Source: Chionomys nivalis (taxonomy: Eukaryota > Chordata > Mammalia > Rodentia > Cricetidae). Taken from it: a stretch of DNA of 64,000 nucleotides. Position 1 is the first letter of the stretch; the number at the start of each line of letters is the position of its first letter. The notes below the pieces were generated by a model, which did not search any database, was not told the DNA's origin, and was given only the letters and a program-made list of their open reading frames with translations. The DNA lies in the NCBI RefSeq assembly GCF_950005125.1, contig NC_080087.1, positions 61,640,399 to 61,704,398 on the forward strand, given 5' to 3'. This document shows, piece by piece, positions 11,361 to 21,980 of the stretch. Position numbers and translations under genes: made by a program.

Positions 11361-11700
11361 TTGTTCTGATTTCCGACCTAGCTTTGCTCTGCTAAGCCAG
11401 TGTCTGAAACACCTTTATTCATCAATCAATAAAAGCAAAACATATACAGAAGGACATCCAACGTCAGATGATGGTTCTCAGCAAATATACAATGGGACAT
11501 GTATGGGACAGAGTATAGTAATTTCAATAAATAAAATTGAAGAAAATGCATCTAAAATAATGAAACTGGACATATCTCTCTCACATGTTCCACAAATCAA
11601 ATCCAAGTTGTTAAAAAATTAATAACACCCAAAACTATAGGAAAAAATCATAATGTTACAAGACACTGGAGTAATCAGGGGTATTTTCAACATTCATTTA
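10775..11700 (+). mobile_element. Old L1 ORF2 fragment, interrupted
   Basis: L1 ORF2-like sequence at 10775-10920, 11075-11205 (contains 'gcaataaaaacagacataca') and 11455-11700. A decayed B1/B4-type SINE (about 10922-11070) and an unclassified repeat with microsatellite (11206-11450) lie between. The order is collinear with ORF2 on the plus strand. No open frame is retained. Confidence 0.55.
11295..11358. repeat. (CT)n(TA)n microsatellite
   Basis: Compound dinucleotide run, CT then TA. Confidence 0.95.
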
Positions 11701-11702
11701 TT

Positions 11703-11975
11703 CTTCTCTCTCTTTGGATCTGTCTCTCTCTGTATCTCTGTCTCTCTCTCCTGTGTGTATGTGCGTGATTGTGTGTGTGTGCATGTCTGCATGGGTTTGT
11801 GTGTGTGTGCATGTGTGCATGGGTATCTCATGATGCTATGCATATGTGGAGGTGAGAGAATCACTCATAGGAGTCTTTTCTTTCCTTCTACCTTGGGTGT
11901 GTCAAGGAAAGAAATTAGGCTATGAGACTTGGCAACCAGTGCCTTTACTTAATGGGCAATCTTGCCAGCCAAGTT
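11703..11975 (-). mobile_element. B3/B2-like SINE with TG/TC-rich tail
   Basis: TC and TG repeats at 11700-11825 are followed by sequence matching the reverse complement of a tRNA-derived B2/B3 SINE, ending near 'gggcaatcttgccagccaag' (head side). Diverged. Confidence 0.55.
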
Positions 11976-12324
11976 GGAATTATTTTGACAAGACTGCAAA
12001 CCACACAAACCAAAAACAAAACCTTCACAAATGGAATAATGACAGAGCATTGCCAAGAGATAATCTATTTAATGGTAATTTTTTTAAAAATTATACTTCT
12101 GATAAAGAGGTTGGCATCAAAAGGTCAATATGAATAAAAGGTTCTACTGAGAGAGGTAAGGTAGGTGGTATTACTGGATAGAATTAATCAAAACTAAGAA
12201 TGTATGAAGAGGACATATGAAAATCTACTAAACAGAGGTATCTTGGATTGGTAGATGTCTCAGAAACCTTAGGTAATTAAATAAAAACCCAAGTATCAGT
12301 CATGGGGCTCTTTCTTATTAGTTA
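11976..12324. other. Unassigned sequence
   Basis: No repeat or exon recognised. Confidence 0.35.
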
Positions 12325-12595
12325 TTGTGGAGGTTAGAATGAGATTGGCCCCTATAGGCTCATAGATCTGAATGTTTGGTCACCAGTGACTGGCACTATT
12401 TCAGAAGTAGTAGGAGGTGTGGTCTTGTTGGAGGAAATATGCTACTGGAGATAAGCTTTGAGGGTTCAAAAGACAATGCCTGACAAAGTGGCTCTCTCTC
12501 CCTGCTGCATGTGGATCCAAATGTAAAACTTTCAGCTATTTCTCCAGCACAATGACTGCCCAAATTCTGCCATGCTCCCCACCATAATGATAATG

Positions 12596-13344
12596 TGATG
12601 TGGGATTCCCCTCTGTATGCTATGAATAACAAAGAAACTACTTTGGCCTATGACAGGGCAGAATATAGCTAGGCAAGGAAAACTAAACTGAATGATGGAA
12701 GAAAGAAGATGGAGTCAAGGAGATAGCATGTAGCTGCTGAAGGAGACAGACACCAGACCTTACCAGTAGGCCACAGTCTCATGATGATACACAGAATAAT
12801 AGAAATAGGCTAATTTAAGATGTAAGAGCTAGCTAGGAATATGCCTCAGCTATTGTCCAAACAATTTTGCAATTACTATAGTTTCGGTGTGATCCTTTGA
12901 GTCTGGGCAGCTGGTGGTGTGGGATAATTGTCTGTATTCTGTCCAGCATATTTTAAATAAATGCTGATTGGCCAGGTAGGAAGTATAGGTGGGACAACCA
13001 GACAGGAAGTAAAGGTGGGGCAATGAGAAGAGGAGAATGCTGGGAAGGAGGAAGCCCATTCTTTCCCCAGTCCTGCCCAGATCACTGAAGAAGCAGGATG
13101 TGATCTACCCCGCTGAGAAAGGTGCCGAGCCATGTGGCTGACAAAGATAAAAATAATGGGTTAATATAAGTGATAAAAGCTAATAAGAAGCCTGAGCTAA
13201 TGGGTCAATCAGTTTATATCTAATGTAGACTTCTGTGTGATTGTTTGAGGCTAAATGGCTGTGGGAACTGGGCAGGAAAGAAACCGGAACAAGCAGGACC
13301 CCATGTTACACAGCCAGGAAATGAACAAGCAGTCTCTGCTCACA
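12596..13344 (+). mobile_element. Type A LTR interrupted by a second LTR
   Basis: It starts TGATGTGGGATT and ends CTCACA. It is flanked by ataatg (12590-12595) and ataaca (13345-13350), which fit a 6-bp duplication if an original CpG decayed to TG in one copy and CA in the other. The body is split: 12596-12914 and 13311-13344 are type A sequence, and the middle is a different LTR. Confidence 0.7.
12915..13310 (+). mobile_element. Inner LTR (type B)
   Basis: An ~396-bp segment starting TGGTGTGGGATAATTG and ending GTTACA, with an AATAAA at 12955. Its body has the same general organisation as type A but is clearly a different family. It sits inside the type A LTR. The left edge could be 12912, and the target duplication is not clear. 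Confidence 0.6.
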
Positions 13345-13460
13345 ATAACAGACTAAACCTTTGAAACTATAAGCAAATCCCAATTAATTGTTTTCTTTTA
13401 TAAGAGTTGTCATGATTATCGACCTCTTCACAGCAATAGAACACTGACTAAAACAGTTGC

Positions 13461-14530
13461 CATAGAAGAGGCAACCAAAATAATACAATTTAACAACATG
13501 GACCTTGGTTACTCTCCAGACCTCGATGAGTTGCCAATGATATTAATTTCTTATAGTACTTAAAAAAAATGAAGTTGTAACTGAGATGAGAATTTCTCCC
13601 TAGTTGCTTAGGGTTCATAGTGCCATAAACTGCTTTGAACACAGCAGAGGCAGAAAAGTTATTAACCACTATCATATTCAGCTGTGAACTTTCCATGCTG
13701 TAATTTTAACCTACTAGGTGATATGTGCTCTTTGATGCAATAGTCCCATGCCCATTATGGCAGTCACTAACTACCTTTTTTAAATTTTGTTTGGAACTGA
13801 GGCCAGTTCTGCAAGAAGAAGTTTATTCCTGGTACTATAGAGTTGGTCAGAGACCCATGGATAGGTAGGTCAATTCTCTTGAAGGGAACGTATTATTCTG
13901 CTTTGCTTGTAGAAAAATAAGGCCTACAAGGCTGAGAGATGAGCCAACCTATAGTATGCCTTATAGCCTACCAACATGCGCTACCAGAGGTCCTGATCAT
14001 GCCTAGCCAACAAAGGGAGAAAACATGATCATGATATCAACAGACTGGAACACAGCCTGGGTGCTGAGAGGAGGGTTTATAAGATTCTTCCATTGATGAA
14101 TAAACAAGTCTGTTGTTGGCCTTTTACCTGACTCCCTGTGTCTATGCCTCTGGTGCTGTGCTTTCTTACCTGCTTCCCTGAGGGAGCTGGTAGGATCAAG
14201 CAACATCTGTTAAATAGACATATTGCCAAACTGTCTCTTGAATATTTATGTTTATTTTCTTGGACTACTTTTGGTCTCTGTTTTGGTCAGGGAAGCTTCC
14301 TTTACAGTGAAGGGCAGTTAATAAGGAGACACATGGTTGGTCAAGTGCTGACAATAAGTAACTGTTGAATGCTAAGCCATTAGTGATACATTGTTATTAC
14401 CCCTTTTAAGGCTCAGAGAATGTCAGAGAAAAAGGGATTGAAAAGAATGTATTAGCCTTATAATGGAGAAGATGGCTGTAAAATTCTAACAGTGCATAGC
14501 CATGTACTCATAAACTGTCTTTAATGACGT
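13461..14530 (+). mobile_element. L1 (Lx-like) 3' UTR-type sequence
   Basis: Parts such as 'cagctgtgaactttccatgc' (13678) and 'ggtcaagtgctgacaataag' (14339) line up in order with 55295-55830 and 57655-57900. The two loci are therefore copies of one family, judged to be an old L1 3' UTR. No coding capacity. Confidence 0.45.
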
Positions 14531-14548
14531 TACCTGCATATGTGTGCA

Positions 14549-14672
14549 TATATAGACACACACACATATATACATACGTGTATATATATATGTATATATA
14601 TATATATGAAGAGAGACAAAGACATGCATGCACGTGCGTGCACTCACACACACACAAACACACACACACATT
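14549..14672. repeat. Compound CA/TA microsatellite
   Basis: CACA and TATA runs at 14557-14607, then CA at 14640-14672. They create overlapping false open frames on both strands. Confidence 0.95.
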
Positions 14673-14749
14673 GGGGTGAGAGAGAGAGAAGATATAAGGC
14701 TGGGCCAATCAACATTCAGCATTCAGTCACTGAAAAGGAAAGTGATTAT

Positions 14750-15040
14750 GGTACCCACTCTTCCCTAAAATCATATTGGTAGCTGACTGATGCTGGGGAG
14801 GGGAAATAAGCCCTCAGTGATGAAGTCACTGGTGACTTATTCATGCTGCAGTGGATAGTTTCATGCCTATTAGGCAGCTCTAGTAAACTCTGTAGGCTAT
14901 AAAACAAAATAAGAAGAAATGAAAATAGAAGAATGACCTGGAGAGAAGAGAAGAGATGATGTAGAGTGATAAGAAACAAAAAGTTGAAAAATGTGACCAG
15001 AATATGTGTGTGTGTATGTGTGTGTGTGAATATATATGTG

Positions 15041-15089
<49 letters not shown>

Positions 15090-15115
15090 GAAACTGTCAG
15101 AGTATAGGCTTATTT
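14750..15115 (+). mobile_element. L1 (Lx-like) 3' end with microsatellite
   Basis: It continues the 3' UTR-type sequence ('gatgaagtcactggtgactt', 14820) to a terminal 'atgaaactgtcagagtat', matching the end of the same family. A TG/TA/CA microsatellite (15004-15092) has expanded just before the end. Confidence 0.5.
15004..15092. repeat. (TG)n(TA)n(CA)n compound microsatellite
   Basis: TG, TA and CA blocks form a near-palindromic purine/pyrimidine-alternating tract. Confidence 0.95.
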
Positions 15116-15575
15116 AAAAGAAAAGAAAAAGAAACTTTAGACAAGTGAAAATGAGAAATTGTTCAAAATATATTCATCAAGGAGATGTAAATCAAAATTT
15201 TAATAAGTAATCATCTACCAGAGCATTAATGGCTACTTTTTAAAATGTAAGATGACAAGTACTAGCAAAGAAGTAGACAAAGGGGAAATTTATTGTTGAT
15301 GGAGATATAAATTAGTAGAGCTTTGCATATGTAAATCAAAATAAGGATTTCACAAAATTTTAAAAGAGAACTTATTTTATGACTAAGAAATCCCACTACT
15401 AGTTATATATGTAAAGGAAAGGAAATGAATATGTAAAGAAGAATCTGTACTTAAGTTTTCTTTGCATATCTCTTCACAATACCAAGGAACAAGCTGTGTT
15501 CATCAACTGATGAAGAGACCAAAAAGTGAGTTACACTATCATATATGTGATACATATGAATATATATAATACATA
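15116..15575 (+). mobile_element. Ancient L1 ORF2 fragment
   Basis: Diverged but collinear with the last third of L1 ORF2: 'ggagatgtaaatcaaaattt', 'aaatcccactactagttata', and 'catcaactgatgaagagacc' near the C-terminus. Multiple stops. Confidence 0.6.
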
Positions 15576-17728
15576 TAGAGTCTTCTCTTGTACAAAACAT
15601 CCTGACTGCAGCTTCATCTCCTTCCACTTCTTCCATCTCACCTCCTGCTTCCCTCTCCTCTAGATCCACTCTCGCTCTATTTTCCTTAAGTATATAGCAG
15701 GCTTCCAATAGGCAACAATCCAGCACAACAAAAACAAGATACAATAAGACAACCCAAAAGCTCTCATATCAATGCTCAAAAGACAAATCAATAGCAGGAA
15801 AGAGTTCCTCACTGGGGTCACCCTTATCATCCAAGAAGTTTTTACTGTACTAGATTTACACACCATGCCCTCAAATGTCGTTCTGTTCTGGCCTTCTCTC
15901 CCTGAACTCTCTTCCCTTATCTGTAACCCCCCAAACAGATCTCTCCCACTCCCATCTAAACCCACCCTCAGTCTGCCCACAAAATTTATTCTATTTTCTC
16001 CTCCCAAGGAGATCCACATGTCCTGCTCTAGAGTCTTCCTCTTTACCTACCTTCTCTGGGTCTGTGTATTGTACTTGATTATCATTTATTTAATAACTAA
16101 TATTTACTTACAAGTGATTATATACCATATTTGTCTTTATAGATCTGGGTTACCTAATTTAGATTTTTTTCCTTCTACCATCCCTTTAACTGTAAATTTC
16201 ATGATGTTATTATTTTAATAGTTGAGTATTACTCCATTGTGTAAGTGTACCACATTTTCTTTACTCATTTTTTAGTTGTTTTTTCTAGACTGTTTCTTCT
16301 GGATTGTTTTCCAATTTTTGCTCTTATTAATAAAGCCACTATGAACATAGGTGAGCAAGCATGCTTGGGACAAGATAAGGTATCCTTTGGGTATGTGGCC
16401 AAGAGGGATATAGCTTGGTCTTGATGTATATTGATTCCAAATTTTCTGAGAAACTGTCATGCTGATTTCCATAGTGTACACAGCTTGCACACCTATCAAA
16501 AATGGAAGAGTATTACTCCTGTTCCACATTCTTTCCAACATAAGCTGTCATTTGTGTTATTTTTCTTAGCCATTCTGACAGGTCTAAGATGGAATTCCAA
16601 AGTAGTTTTAATTTGTATTTTCATGATGGCTAAGGATGTTGAACATTTCTTTAATTTTTTCTTAGCCATTTGAGATTTCTCTATTGGGAATTTTCTGTTT
16701 ATGTCCATATTCCACTTTTACTTAGATTATTTGTTTTTTTGATGTCTACTTTCTTGAGTTCTTTATATATTTTAGATATTAACCTTATATTGGATGTGTA
16801 GTTGATTATAAAATAAATAAACAAATAAATAAACTGTTCCCATTATCTTGGCTGTTGCTTTGAACAACTGATAGTTTTTTGCCTTACAGAAGCTTTTTCA
16901 TTTTATGAGGTCCTGTTTATAAATTATTGATCTTAGTGCCTATCTAGTGTTCTGTTCAGGAAGTTGTCTCCTATGCAAGGTGCTCAAAGATATTCTCCAT
17001 TTTCTCTTCTATCATGCTCACTGTGTCGGTTTTATGTTGAGATCTTTGATCCATTTGGAATTGAGCTTTTTGTAAGGTGATAAATATGGATTTATTTGCC
17101 TTCTTCTACTTGCAGACAGCCAGTTTTCCCAGCATCATTTATTGAAGAAGTTTTCTATTTTACATTGTATCATTCTGGGTTCTCTATCAAAAATTAGGAT
17201 TCCATAGTTGTGTGGATTTAAGTCTGGGTCTCCCATTGATTAACCTGCCATATTTTAGATAAATACCATATTGTTTCTGTTACTACAGCTCCATACTACA
17301 TCTGAAATCAGGGATGGTGATAACTCTAATGATTCCTTTATTGGTCAGCATAATTTTAACTATCCTAGGTTTTTTGTGGTTTTTTTTTCATATGAAGTTG
17401 AGAATTCTGCTTTCAGGGTCTGTTAAAAAAGGGTGCTGTAATTTTGATGGGATTGTGTTGAATCTGTAAACTGTTTTTGGTAATATGGCCATTTGTAGTT
17501 TGTTAACTCTACCAAAATATGAACCTGGGGAATCTTTCTTTCTTTTGATAGCTTCCTAAATTTCTTTCTTCACAGGATTGAAATTTTTATTATACGGGTC
17601 TGTAATTTGTTTTGTTAAGAGTTACTTGAAGATAATATTTCCAAGATAATATTTGAGGCTATTGTGAAACATATTATTTTCCTCACTTTAGGCCTATACT
17701 CATTTGTAATTGGTAGGTGGCTTTGGGG

Positions 17729-17741
17729 GGGGGGGTAATCT
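17729..17741. repeat. Poly-G run
   Basis: A run of about 12 G bases within the L1. It is prone to length variation and sequencing error. Confidence 0.85.
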
Positions 17742-17893
17742 TGTATCTAGTCACTTTGCTGAAAGTGCTTATCAGCTGAAGGAGTTCTGTGGTGCAAACT
17801 TTAGGGTCACTTATGTATATAAGTGTATCATATGTATAATGATATACAATTAATGATCCTTTAACTTCTTCCTTTATAATTTGTATTCTCTTG

Positions 17894-18305
17894 TGATGTG
17901 GGAAGGTCATTTGTCAATTTGTTGCTTCATTGGTTAATCAATAAAGAAAGCTGCTTGGCCTGATAGGTCAGAAAATTAGGTAGGTCGAGTAGACAGAACA
18001 GAACGCTGGGAAGAAGGGAAGTGAGCCAGATGCCATGCCTCTCCTCTCCAGGGCAGATGCAATGAAACTCCAGCCCAAGATGGACATACACTAGAATCTT
18101 CCTGGTAAGTCACCACCTCTTGGTGCTACACAGATTATTAGATATGGGTTAAAGCAAGATATGCGAGCTAGCCAGTAAGAGACTAGAGCTAATGGGCCAA
18201 GCAGTGTTTAAAAGAATACAGTTTGTGTGTTGTTATTTTGGGGCATAAGCTAGCTAGGCGGCTGGGAGCTGGGTGGCAGGAATGCAGCCCGCTGCTCCTT
18301 CTAAA
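17894..18305 (+). mobile_element. Solo LTR (type A) with perfect target duplication
   Basis: It starts TGATGTGGGA and is 412 bp long. It is flanked exactly by ctcttg at 17888-17893 and 18306-18311. It carries AATAAA near 17940. The terminal CA appears mutated (ends AAA). It is inserted in the minus-strand L1. Confidence 0.8.
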
Positions 18306-19190
18306 CTCTTGTTCTCTTTTGGTCATCTTATTGCTTTAGTAAAATTTCAAGTACTATATTGAAAGATATGGAGAGAGTACACCACCTTGTCTTGTTATTA
18401 GTTTATTAAAATTCTTTTGAGTGTTTCTCCATTTAATTTGATATTGACAATAGACTTGTTGAAAACTGCCTTCATAATTATGCTTAGGTATACCTGTTGT
18501 ATTCCTAATCTCTCCAGGATTGTTATCATGAAGGGATATTGGATTTTTTCAAAGTCCTTTTTACATCTAATAAGATTATCATGCTGTCTATTTCTTTCAT
18601 CTTATTTAGACAGTGGATTACACTGACTGATTTTTGTATGTTGTACTATCCTTGAATCTCTGGGATGAATCCTGCTTGATCATGGTATATTATCTTTTTG
18701 ATGTACTCTTGGATTCTGTTTGCAACAATTCTCTTTCGTTGTTGAGTCTTTATGTGGCTTGGGTATTAGGGAAACTTTAGCCTCATATAATGAATTTGAC
18801 AATGGTCATTCTGTTTCTATTTTGTGGAATAATTTAAAGAGTACTGGCATTAATGCCTCTTTGAAATACTGGTAGAAATCTGCTTTAAATTCATCTGGCC
18901 CTGGGCTTTTATTTTTTATTTTTGGTGGGAAATTTTAATTACAGCTGCTGTTTCATTAAGTATTAAAAATCTATTTAAATTGTTTGGCTTTTCTTAATTT
19001 AACTTTTGTAAATTGTAGTTATCAAAAAATATCCATTTATTTTAGATTTTTTTCCAGTTTTTATGGAGTACATGTTTTTAAAGTATGTCCTTATGACTCT
19101 CTGGATTTCCTCAGTGTCTGTTTCTATGCACCCATTTTTTCTTATGATTTTGTTAATTTTGATATTTATTCGATGTCTTTACTGTTAGTT

Positions 19191-19516
19191 TTGTAAATTT
19201 ATATTCCACAACAATTCTAATGTACTTTTCAAAGACAGAAATATTGGATAAAGAAAATATTTGATATTTTGACAAGGTAAATATGATATATAATTAGCAA
19301 AATATGTTTCTTGTCTGGTGTTTACCACTGTGTGTGTGTGTATGTGTTCTACTTTAATTCTTTTATTGCTTTGTACTAGTATATATTTACAGAGCTATAT
19401 ATTGGCTTTTCTTTGAAAGCTTTATTGTCCCACTATTTTTCACCTTGTCAGTGTTTTGAGAGACTCTTGGAATCAATCATTATTTCACTCATTAGAATTA
19501 CTTAAACCAAAACTTC
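19191..19516. other. Unassigned AT-rich sequence
   Basis: Contains a short TG run near 19331-19348. No exon or repeat family recognised. Confidence 0.35.
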
Positions 19517-19652
19517 ACTCGGGAGGCAGAGGCAGGCGGATCTCTGTGAGTTTGAGGCCAGCCTGGTCTACAAGAGCTAGTTCCAGGACAGGAACCAAAA
19601 AGCTATGGAGAAACCCAGTCTCGAAAATTAAAAAAAAAAAAAAAAAAAAAAA
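19517..19652 (+). mobile_element. B1 SINE, 5' truncated
   Basis: It begins within the B1 body ('actcgggaggcagaggcagg') and runs to 'aacccagtctcgaaaa' and a tail of about 22 A. Confidence 0.9.
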
Positions 19653-21104
19653 TTCTAAGCTAAAATTAATTGCCTAACTATCCCTTTGCATGTTCAATTT
19701 AAATTGTGTTCTCCATACTTCAATATAATCTAAAATCTCCATTATATCCTAACTACATAGAAAAAAAATAAATTCTAATAAGAAATCATATCATTGTAAA
19801 TTTTCACTACACTAGAAAAATGAATATTTTCAGCCGATAAAATGCATGAAGAAGTTTGAAATTGGGGCTGAAGTGCCCTTTCTTTTTATTCTCCCAGAAG
19901 AGCTCTCTTTGGTTGAATTGCTCAAGCCTGGCCTGGGTTTATGTAATTAGTTGGTTGCAAGCCATTCATCCCATAGGTCAAGCCAGTTAAAGGATAACTA
20001 AGGGAGACTGGGCTCCAAACAGTGGCAGATGGCACAGGGGCACTAATGCTCACAAGAGAGAAGAAAACGGAGTCCCATGGATTATAATTTTGAATGAAAA
20101 CAAAATTAATTGTTGACTACTTTGAACTCAGTGCTTCCTTGCTTTTTACTAATAGATCATGTATTGGCTTTGAATGTTTTTATGTTCAGTGCACACTTCT
20201 GTGGGTTGGAGGATAAATAGTTTGCACTCAGGCCTAATTCATAGGTGCTATTTCCATATTGCAGACATCAAATGAGGATTGTCTTTAGGTAAAAGCTTGA
20301 CTAAACCATAAAAGTACATTGATGTATATTAAACTGTATTTGTTAATAATAGTAAATGATAATGAAAAGAGTTCTTGTATAAATTGAGAGGAAAAAAAAT
20401 AGAGCACTTTAGAGTAAAGAGAATGGAGGTGTATGTTATTCATAATTTAGCAAAACTCCTTGATTGTATCAATTAACGGCTTTCAAATTAGAGTGCTGAA
20501 AATAGAAATTGACAGTCCCACAATTGTATAGATGTTTGTTGCTTAATTAAAAGTCCATCAAATACTACTTCAGGATTAGCTTCAGACTGCAAAACAATTT
20601 GCTTTCAATTCTGATGGGATTTCAGTCCATTCTGCAGTCTATTCCCCTTGCTCAGTGCTGATACTTTGCCCATTTAATAATTATATTGTTGGACCTTGAG
20701 CTTCAAGACTTTAAAATTAAACATTTTATAGGCCCTTTGAAAAGACTTTATTTTGTACCTAAAAAGTAAATATCTTTAAAATCTATTCATAGTATAGTAA
20801 ACATTTATTTCACTCTTTGCTACAAAGTTGTTGCTTTATTTTAAACACATTTGATTCTACTTCCCTATGTCTCAGTTTCCTTGATCACTAATTGATGAAA
20901 GAAGGTGCAGAAGGGGTCTAATTGTTTTGATTCTCTTCTACCTTGGATTTTTTCTACATTAGTTTGTAAGTTAATATACAATCGATAGGTGTCCTCTTGG
21001 TATTTTACACGTATATATCATTTACTTTGTTTTCAGTCCTCCTTCTCATCCTTTGGCATTCATTTCCCCAGCCCCCTCTTCCTGCACTCCTATCCTGCTG
21101 GTCT
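19653..21104. other. Single-copy DNA, possible conserved non-coding block
   Basis: No repeat is recognised. The stretch around 20480-20720 is well-ordered, non-repetitive and rich in homeodomain-like TAATTA/TTAATT words. No convincing exon is seen. Confidence 0.4.
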
Positions 21105-21478
21105 CTTTCCTTGTTGGCTAATCTTAGTTGCCAACTTGACATACCTGGGAAAAGGGAACCTCAACTGAACAACTAATTGCAACCATGAGATTGGCCTGTG
21201 GGAATATTCTTGATTGATGATTGTTTAGGGAGGGCCCAGCCCACTGTGGGTGGTGCCATTCCTTGTCAAATGGGCCTAGACTGTATGATAAAGCTAGGTC
21301 AGCAAGTCAGAGTTAGCAGGGTAGTAAGCAGCATTCTTCCATTACTTTGTGCTTCAGCCTCCTTTCTTAGATTCTTTGATGATGGACTACAGCCTGTGTT
21401 AGCCAAGTAAACCCTTTCCTCCCCAAGTTGAGTTTTGATCATGCTGTTTGTCACAGCAAAAGAAGGAAAACAAAGGTA
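21105..21478 (+). repeat. Rodent interspersed repeat R2, copy 2
   Basis: Clear match in layout to 10378-10770. It starts 'ttagttgccaacttgacata', has 'gggcccagcccactgtgggt' in the middle and ends 'gctgtttgtcacagcaaaag'. Its 70-codon open frame at 21198-21410 is part of the repeat, not a gene. Confidence 0.7.
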
Positions 21479-21589
21479 CCTTTCTCCGCTTATAGCCTCC
21501 CTTCTGCTTTCAAGTCTCTTACTATTATTCTATTACTCTTCCACAGTTTAAGATTTTTTCTCCTTTCTTAAGTGTTCCTTTCTATGTTC

Positions 21590-21635
21590 ATCACACACAC
21601 ACACAGAAACAGACACACACACACATACACACAAA
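21590..21635. repeat. CA-rich microsatellite
   Basis: Interrupted (CA)n. Confidence 0.85.
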
Positions 21636-21840
21636 TGCTTAAGGCCAGTTCTGTATTAAAGAAAATTCTATTTGCCAATTTAACATTTCTGAGTCAATTT
21701 TCACTCATTTTTTAAAGCTTGGCAAAATATAAAGTGGAGGAATTATTTAATGGGGTAAAAATAGTTAAAAATCAACTTTTAAAGACACAATAGTATATAA
21801 TTATATTTTAATGATACATCATTATTATCATCATTATTAT

Positions 21841-21980
21841 TATTTTGGTTTAAAGACAGGGTTTCTCTGTGTAACTATGGCTGTCCTGGAACTCACTCTG
21901 GTCTACAACTCAGAGATAGTACTATTTCTGCCTTCTGAGTGCTGGGATTGAAGGTGAGTGCCACTACCACCTAGCTTAAA
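21841..21980 (-). mobile_element. B1 SINE
   Basis: The reverse complement reads as B1; 'agacagggtttctctgtgta' marks the tail side and 'tgctgggattgaaggtgagt' the body. The tail is an expanded TTA/TCA tract. Confidence 0.85.

Larger units (their letters stand above)
12325..13460 (+). repeat. Rodent interspersed repeat R1, copy 1, split by LTRs
   Basis: Pieces 12325-12595 and 13345-13460 join into one element matching the copies at 24003, 25928, 55830 and 61707. It is probably a non-autonomous rodent DNA-transposon-like family (URR1-like; the name is uncertain). It was interrupted by the type A LTR at 12596-13344. Confidence 0.65.
15590..19190 (-). mobile_element. 5'-truncated old L1 (3' UTR to reverse transcriptase)
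   Basis: A long minus-strand L1. The 3' UTR lies at about 15590-16150, the ORF2 C-terminal part at 16200-17650 and reverse-transcriptase sequence at 17680-19190, with a type A LTR inserted at 17894-18305. The endonuclease domain, ORF1 and 5' UTR are absent. Confidence 0.8.
16200..19190 (-). pseudogene. L1 ORF2 remnant with dead reverse transcriptase
   Basis: Reverse-transcriptase landmarks are visible on the minus strand. An S-P-G-P-D-E-F-like finger motif is encoded near 18888-18910. Around 17815-17850 the catalytic-loop region reads Y-H-Y-T-Y-D-T-L-I-Y-I-S-D-P-K, where L1s normally have F-A-D-D before the I-Y-I-S-D-P-K continuation. One of the two catalytic aspartates is thus replaced. Frameshifts and stops are frequent (longest open pieces 16272-16541 and 16496-16708), and an LTR splits the domain. 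It cannot encode an active enzyme. Confidence 0.8.

Noticed and set aside
15451..16218. Overlapping frames of 97-148 codons
   Set aside because: They lie on both strands of an old L1 3' UTR and have no recognisable domain.
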